A stretch of 45,773 nt of DNA from an uncultured Thiodictyon sp. GTDB taxonomy: Bacteria > Pseudomonadota > Gammaproteobacteria > Chromatiales > Chromatiaceae. Positions 41,368-45,773 of the stretch are shown piece by piece; position 1 is the stretch's first letter; the number at the start of each line of letters is the position of its first letter. The notes under the pieces are model-generated. The model saw only the letters and a list, made by a program, of their open reading frames with translations, had not been told where the DNA came from and searched no databases. The position numbers and the translations under genes are program-made. The stretch is from assembly GCF_903828115.1 (NCBI RefSeq), contig NZ_CAIKKU010000868.1:1-45773 (forward strand), in the 5' to 3' direction.

Positions 41368-44334
41368 ATGCCCGCGACCGACCCCTACACCGATCCCGAC
41401 CTCCCGCTCGCCGACCTGCTGCCGCTGCGCGCCGTCGTCGTCACACTGCAATGTACGGCCCCCAGCCAACCCCGCTTTTTCCACCAGGCAGCGCTCACCG
41501 CCCTGCTGCGCAGCCTCCTGCACGACGCCCCCGGTTACGACCTGCACATCCGCATCGACACCCCGGAATCCGGCCATACCGACTACCGGCCAGGGGACTA
41601 TTACCGCTTCCTGATCATCGCGCTGCGCGGCGGTGAACCCACGCTCGCGCAGTTGCTGACCCGCCTGGGAGACCTGCCGCGCGGCGCCCCGCGGGGCGGG
41701 CGCGGGGTGCCGTTCGCCGACAACTGGCGATTGGCCCGGTTGCAGGACGCCTTCGCCGAAACCCCGGTCGCGTCGGTCGCGGATCTCAGCCCCTACAGCA
41801 CCGAGACGCTGGAGCGCGAGCTTGGGTTGTGGATCGGCCAGGACACCTGGCACTGGCAGTGGCTCGCCCCGGCCCGCCTGCTCAAGGAAAAGTCCAGCCG
41901 CGGCGACCAGACCGGCGAGGCCCGCTATTGCCGCGACCCCGGGGACCTGCCGCCCGCCCTGCTGCTCGCGCGTCTGCACGATAGCATGGCCGACCTGCTG
42001 CGGCGGCGCGCACAGGCGACCAGCGCGCGCGGCGCGCCGCCGCCGCTCGCCTGTCCCCGTGCCCACCTGTTCTGGGTGGATAACGAGTACCGTGACGTCG
42101 AAGACCGCGACCAGGTCATGGGCGGGCTCTCCGGGCGGCTGCAACTGGAAGGCCGGCTCAGCCCGGCCTGGTGGCGGCTGCTCATCCTCGGCCAGTATAT
42201 CGGCATGGGGCAACGCACCGCCTTCGGCTTCGGCCGCTACCAGTTGCGCACCGCCGACGGGGGCTTCAGCTACCGCCGCCCACTGCCCGCCGCCTCCCTG
42301 CTGACGCTCGCCGACCGGGAGGACAACCTCGCCGCCGCCTGGCGCCATGTCCTCACCGGCAGCGACGAGATCGCCCAGCTCACGCTCGATCCCGCGGTCG
42401 CCTGGCTCGGCGACCCGGACGCCGATGACGCGGACGCTGAGCGCGACGCGCCGCCGCCGCCCATCGAGACCCTGCACGCCGACCTCGCCCGGCTCCTGGC
42501 CGGAGACTATCAGGCCCCGGAACTGCGCGGTTTTCTCATCCCCAAGAAGGACGGCGGGCTGCGCCCCCTGGCGGTCCCGCCGCTGCGCGACCGCGTCGTG
42601 CAGCGGGCCGTGCTGCAGGTCCTCTCACCCGCCATCGAATCGCTGTTCTCCACCGGTGCCCACGGGTACCGCCCCGGCCACTCCCGGATCACCGCCAGCC
42701 ACGCCATCCAGGCCGCCTGGCGGGCCGGCTACCGCTGGGTCTACGAGTCCGACGTGCGCGACTTCTTCGACAGCGTGGACCTGCGCCGTCTGCGCGAGCG
42801 CCTGAGCGCGCTGTTCGGCGAGGACCCGGTGGTGGACGCCGTCGCCGCCTGGCTCGCCGCCCCGGTCCGGTTCCAGGGCGAGCGCATCGAGCGCGTCAAC
42901 GGCCTGCCCCAGGGCTCGCCCCTGAGCCCGCTGATGGCCAATCTGATGCTCGACGACTTTGACAGCGACCTGCAGACCGCCGGCTTCCACCTGATCCGCT
43001 TTGCCGACGATTTCGTCGTCCTGTGCAAGGACCCGGAGGAGGCGCGCCGGGCGGGGGCCGCCGCCGCCGCCTCGCTGGCCGAACACGGGCTCGCCCTGCA
43101 CCCCGACAAGACCCGCATCACCGCCATGGACCAGGGCTTCCGCTATCTCGGCTACCTGTTCGTCAACGACCTGGTCGTCGATGTGAGTGGCGAGCGCGGC
43201 GCCCTGAGCAAAGCGGACCAGGTCCCGGCGCACTCCTGGCTCGCCGCCCTGGCCGCCCGGGCGGCCGAACCGGTCGATGCCGAGGACGACCTGGCGACCC
43301 TGATCGCCCGCATCGCCCGCTGCGAGCCGGTGAATCTGGGCGAGGCCGACACCGAAGGGGTGCTGCTGTGCGTCACCGGCGACCCCTGCCTCATCGCCGC
43401 CCGCGACCGCCACCTCACCGTCCTGCGCGACGACCAGGTCGTCCATCACCTGCCCTGGCACGGACTCCAGGCGGTGATCCTGTTCGGCAACCACCAGATC
43501 ACCACCCCCGCCCTGCGCGAAGCCCTGCGCCAGGAGGTCCCGATCCATCTCGCCACCGGACTTGGCGCCTACGACGGCGCCCTCTGGTCCGGCACCCCCG
43601 GGGAGCACGGCAGCGGCCTCTGGCTGCGCCAAACCGCGCTCTTCAGCGACCCGCAGCGCACCCTGCCGGCCGCCGTCGAGGTCATCACCAGCCGCATCCG
43701 CCACCTGAAAGAGACCCTGCGGCTGCGCGAGAAGGGCTGGGACACCCGCCTCATCGACCAGGCCCTGCGCGACCTGCCCAAGGTGACTGACGCCGCCACC
43801 CTGCTGGGGCTCGAAGGGGAGGCCACGCGCGAACTCTACCGCCGGATCGCCGAGACCCTGCCGGAGACCTTGGGCTTTCAGGGCCGCAACCGCCGCCCTC
43901 CGCGCGACCCCTTCAACGTCCTGCTCTCACTGGGCTACACCCTGCTCTACGGCTACTGCGAGAGCATCGTGCGCGCCGTCGGCCTGCTCCCCTGGAAGGG
44001 TTTCTACCACCAGGGCCGGGGCCGCCACGCGGCGCTCGCCTCCGACCTCATGGAGCCCTTTCGCCACGTGGTCGAGCGCGCCGCCCTCACCGTCATCACC
44101 CGCGGCGAGATCACCCCCGAGAACTTCAGCCAGAGCCCGGCCGGCGGCTGCATCATCGACTCCGCCGCCCGGCGCAAATACCTCGCCCTACTCATCCGCC
44201 GCTTCGAGACCCCCGTCACCGCCCTGGGCGACGAAAAGCCGGAGAAGCTCTTCGTCCATCTCCACCGGCAGGCGCTGGGCGTGCGCACCTGGATCAACGA
44301 GGGCAAGCCATTCAAGGCGTGGCGGATGCGCTAG
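41368..44334 (+). CDS. Cas6-reverse transcriptase-Cas1 fusion protein
   Basis: A 988-residue three-domain CRISPR adaptation protein. Residues 1 to about 300 are Cas6-like, with the glycine-rich loop GMGQRTAFGFGRYQL at 279; this part should process pre-crRNA. Residues about 365-605 are a group-II-intron-like reverse transcriptase: FLIPKKDGGLRPLAVPPLRD, the first catalytic Asp in VYESDVRDFFDSVD (Asp462), GLPQGSPLSPLMANLML, and the active site FADD (545-548), with Phe instead of the more usual Tyr. Residues about 610-988 are Cas1 with metal residues Glu816 (GLEGEA), His881 (GFYHQGRGR), Asp893 and Glu896 (SDLMEPFR). The same order is known from Marinomonas mediterranea, where it acquires spacers from RNA. 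ATG at 41368; a GTG two codons upstream is possible. Followed by cas2 after 40 bases. Confidence 0.93.
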   Translation: MPATDPYTDPDLPLADLLPLRAVVVTLQCTAPSQPRFFHQAALTALLRSLLHDAPGYDLHIRIDTPESGHTDYRPGDYYRFLIIALRGGEPTLAQLLTRLGDLPRGAPRGGRGVPFADNWRLARLQDAFAETPVASVADLSPYSTETLERELGLWIGQDTWHWQWLAPARLLKEKSSRGDQTGEARYCRDPGDLPPALLLARLHDSMADLLRRRAQATSARGAPPPLACPRAHLFWVDNEYRDVEDRDQVMGGLSGRLQLEGRLSPAWWRLLILGQYIGMGQRTAFGFGRYQLRTADGGFSYRRPLPAASLLTLADREDNLAAAWRHVLTGSDEIAQLTLDPAVAWLGDPDADDADAERDAPPPPIETLHADLARLLAGDYQAPELRGFLIPKKDGGLRPLAVPPLRDRVVQRAVLQVLSPAIESLFSTGAHGYRPGHSRITASHAIQAAWRAGYRWVYESDVRDFFDSVDLRRLRERLSALFGEDPVVDAVAAWLAAPVRFQGERIERVNGLPQGSPLSPLMANLMLDDFDSDLQTAGFHLIRFADDFVVLCKDPEEARRAGAAAAASLAEHGLALHPDKTRITAMDQGFRYLGYLFVNDLVVDVSGERGALSKADQVPAHSWLAALAARAAEPVDAEDDLATLIARIARCEPVNLGEADTEGVLLCVTGDPCLIAARDRHLTVLRDDQVVHHLPWHGLQAVILFGNHQITTPALREALRQEVPIHLATGLGAYDGALWSGTPGEHGSGLWLRQTALFSDPQRTLPAAVEVITSRIRHLKETLRLREKGWDTRLIDQALRDLPKVTDAATLLGLEGEATRELYRRIAETLPETLGFQGRNRRPPRDPFNVLLSLGYTLLYGYCESIVRAVGLLPWKGFYHQGRGRHAALASDLMEPFRHVVERAALTVITRGEITPENFSQSPAGGCIIDSAARRKYLALLIRRFETPVTALGDEKPEKLFVHLHRQALGVRTWINEGKPFKAWRMR

Positions 44335-44374
44335 CACGATCGGCAGCGCCCCCCGACAACCGAGCACCGCGACG

Positions 44375-44653
44375 ATGAACCTCTACCTTGCCTGCTTCGA
44401 CATCACCGACGACGCCAACCGCACCCGTGTCGGCAAGCACCTGGCCGTCTACGGTCAGCGGGTACAGCGCTCCGTCTTCGAGATCGTCGTCGCGGGCGAG
44501 CCGGAACTCGCCCGGCTCAAGGCCGAGATCAAGCCGCTGCTCGCCGCGGGCGACGACCTGCGCTTCTACGCCATCTGCCGCGCCTGCCGTCAACGCTCCC
44601 ACAACCACCGCGACGAGCGCGTCGCCTACATCCCCGCCGCAACCATCCTCTGA
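44375..44653 (+). CDS. cas2: CRISPR-associated endonuclease Cas2
   Basis: A 92-residue Cas2, the structural partner of Cas1 in spacer integration. It begins MNLYLACFDITDDANRTRVG with the conserved Asp of FDITD at residue 9, and continues RVQRSVFEIVVAGEPEL, which fits the ferredoxin-like fold. The CRAC motif (ICRACRQRS) near residue 69 is less usual. ATG at 44375, 40 bases after the fusion gene, no terminator between, so one operon is likely. Confidence 0.95.
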   Translation: MNLYLACFDITDDANRTRVGKHLAVYGQRVQRSVFEIVVAGEPELARLKAEIKPLLAAGDDLRFYAICRACRQRSHNHRDERVAYIPAATIL

Positions 44654-44890
44654 CCCAGCGGGGAACCCCCCGCCGCCCCGGCCCCGGCGCCCCGCGTGCA
44701 CGAAAACCTCAACCTTCATAGAGGCTTGCGCTCACCCGCCGAACGCCGGTTCCCCAGCCAGCAAAATCAGAAACCTGAGTTGCATTTTCTCGCCCGCCGC
44801 GGTTCAATCAGCACCTTGGATCGCAACCGCCGCGAGGTTCCCCGAAAGGCTCCCTAAGTGCGTCTGGGGACAGAGGTTTCCGGGGTGGCT
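44654..44890 (+). promoter_or_regulatory. Leader-like region before CRISPR array
   Basis: 237 bases between cas2 and the first repeat, without a gene. The right part (GAGGTTCCCCGAAAGGCTCC, then GAGGTTTCCGGGGTGG) has a short repeated motif near the array end, and TTGCATTTTC around 44780 could be part of a promoter. Leader identity is inferred only from position next to the adaptation genes. Confidence 0.5.
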
Positions 44891-45773
44891 GTTGAATCCA
44901 TTCCAAGCTGCTAAAGCTGTGCGACAACTTGATCACCAGATTTGAAGTATTTACTCAGTTGAATCCATTCCAAGCTGCTAAAGCTGTGCGACTTAACTGG
45001 GTGCTATTTAGTCCTTTAAATATGGTTGAATCCATTCCAAGCTGCTAAAGCTGTGCGACAGGCAAGAAACGCGGATCTACGAGCATAGCAGGTTGAATCC
45101 ATTCCAAGCTGCTAAAGCTGTGCGACTGAAAATTTCTTCGAGGGTCATGAACTGATTCGTTGAATCCATTCCAAGCTGCTAAAGCTGTGCGACCCTACAT
45201 CAGCACCACCAGTTTCGCGATTATCTGTTGAATCCAATCCAAGCAGCTAAAGCTGTGCGACTTGCCCATGGTAACGGAGGGTCACTAACTTTTGAGTTGA
45301 ATCCATTCCAAGCTGCTAAAGCTGTGCGACAATACTGTCACGATAGCAAGGTTGATCATAGATGTTGAATCCATTCCAAGCTGCTAGAGCTGTGCGACCC
45401 GTGAAGAGACTGGCGATAGTATTTTCAGACGTTGAATCCATTCCAAGCTGCTAAAGCTGTGCGACCCGGGGCGGGCGCGCCGAAATCGACCTTGGGCGTT
45501 GAATCCATTCCAAGCTGCTAAAGCTGTGCGACTTTCGGCCCGAACAAGAGAAATCCCCCTAAGAGTTGAATCCATTCGAAGCTGCTAAAGCTGTGCGACT
45601 TCAGCGGCAAGAACCCCATGGTCGCGCCCTTGGGTTGAATCCATTCCAAGCTGCTAAAGCTGTGCGACTACTGGTGTGCCTGGAGGAGATGACCTATGAG
45701 TTGAATCCATTCCAAGCTGCTAAAGCTGTGCGACTGGCAGCGCGCAGGACCTCAGGCTCCGGTGTCTGTTGAA
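44891..45773 (+). CRISPR. CRISPR array, 13 full repeats plus a cut one
   Basis: Repeat of 35 bp beginning GTTGAATCCATTCCAAGC and ending TAAAGCTGTGCGAC. Full repeats start at 44891, 44958, 45025, 45092, 45159, 45227, 45296, 45364, 45431, 45498, 45565, 45634 and 45700; a fourteenth starts at 45768 and is cut by the window end. Thirteen spacers measure 32, 32, 32, 32, 33, 34, 33, 32, 32, 32, 34, 31 and 33 bp. Repeats at 45227 (two changes), 45364 (one) and 45565 (one) deviate; the rest are identical. Short reading frames inside the array are artefacts. The array end and any effector genes lie outside the window. Confidence 0.98.

Noticed and set aside
40747-42477. 576-codon minus-strand frame extending the protease gene far upstream
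   Set aside because: The part beyond 41283 is antisense to the Cas6 domain; the protease starts at the ATG before its membrane anchor.
42625-43704. Minus-strand frame of 359 codons opposite RT-Cas1
   Set aside because: Antisense shadow; the plus strand encodes RT and Cas1 with all motifs.
44654-44890. Small gene between cas2 and the array
   Set aside because: No frame with a start and plausible codon use; position fits a leader.
45384-45772. Short reading frames in the right part of the array, with repeated NPFQAAKAVR peptides
   Set aside because: They are translations of the CRISPR repeat and not genes.
1-45773. tRNA, rRNA or riboswitch genes
   Set aside because: I looked for tRNA T-arm and anticodon patterns and rRNA signatures and saw none that could be folded convincingly; a covariance-model scan would be needed to be certain.

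Overview
The window looks like a chromosome segment of a high-GC gammaproteobacterium, most likely a purple sulfur bacterium (Chromatiaceae) or close relative. This is inferred from conserved gene order, codon bias and a PEP-CTERM protein; no rRNA or tRNA gene is visible to settle it.

Two housekeeping blocks make the backbone, both on the minus strand. The first is the classical amidase-mutL-miaA-hfq-hflX-hflK-hflC superoperon (14217 down to 3308), broken between mutL and miaA by a small accessory insert with two decayed nuclease fragments and a Fic protein. The second is rpsF-rpsR-DUF2232-rplI (18087 to 15941), with a strong promoter, a possible autoregulatory leader and a rho-independent terminator, followed by radA. 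The MutL keeps the endonuclease motifs, so mismatch repair here probably does not use MutH.

From about 18.2 to 36 kb the window is accessory and partly decayed. It holds a frameshifted DUF29 gene, a TIR-domain gene with an in-frame stop overlapping a 1323-residue WD40/transmembrane/P-loop ATPase gene, a PEP-CTERM protein, a partial copy of an ABC1/UbiB-like kinase, two tandem AAA-type ATPases (the first frameshifted) behind a near-consensus promoter with operator-like palindromes, the intact kinase, a TPR fragment, a toxin-antitoxin remnant and a PIF1-like helicase. Many short repeat families sit between the genes: REP/REPIN-like elements, a fold-back element of about 215 bp in two copies, CGCCAAGG-type inverted repeats in four places, and hexanucleotide inverted repeats in two places.

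From 36.5 to 41.3 kb are ordinary genes (conserved hypotheticals, comF, a phosphotransferase, a retropepsin-like protease). The right end is a CRISPR adaptation locus: one polypeptide joining Cas6, reverse transcriptase and Cas1, then cas2, a leader-like gap and an array of 35-bp repeats that runs off the window with 13 complete spacers. This can be expected to capture spacers from RNA as well as DNA. No effector genes lie in the window; they may lie beyond the array.

The most notable systems are the Cas6-RT-Cas1 locus and the TIR plus WD40-ATPase pair, which resembles a two-gene NLR-like defence module.
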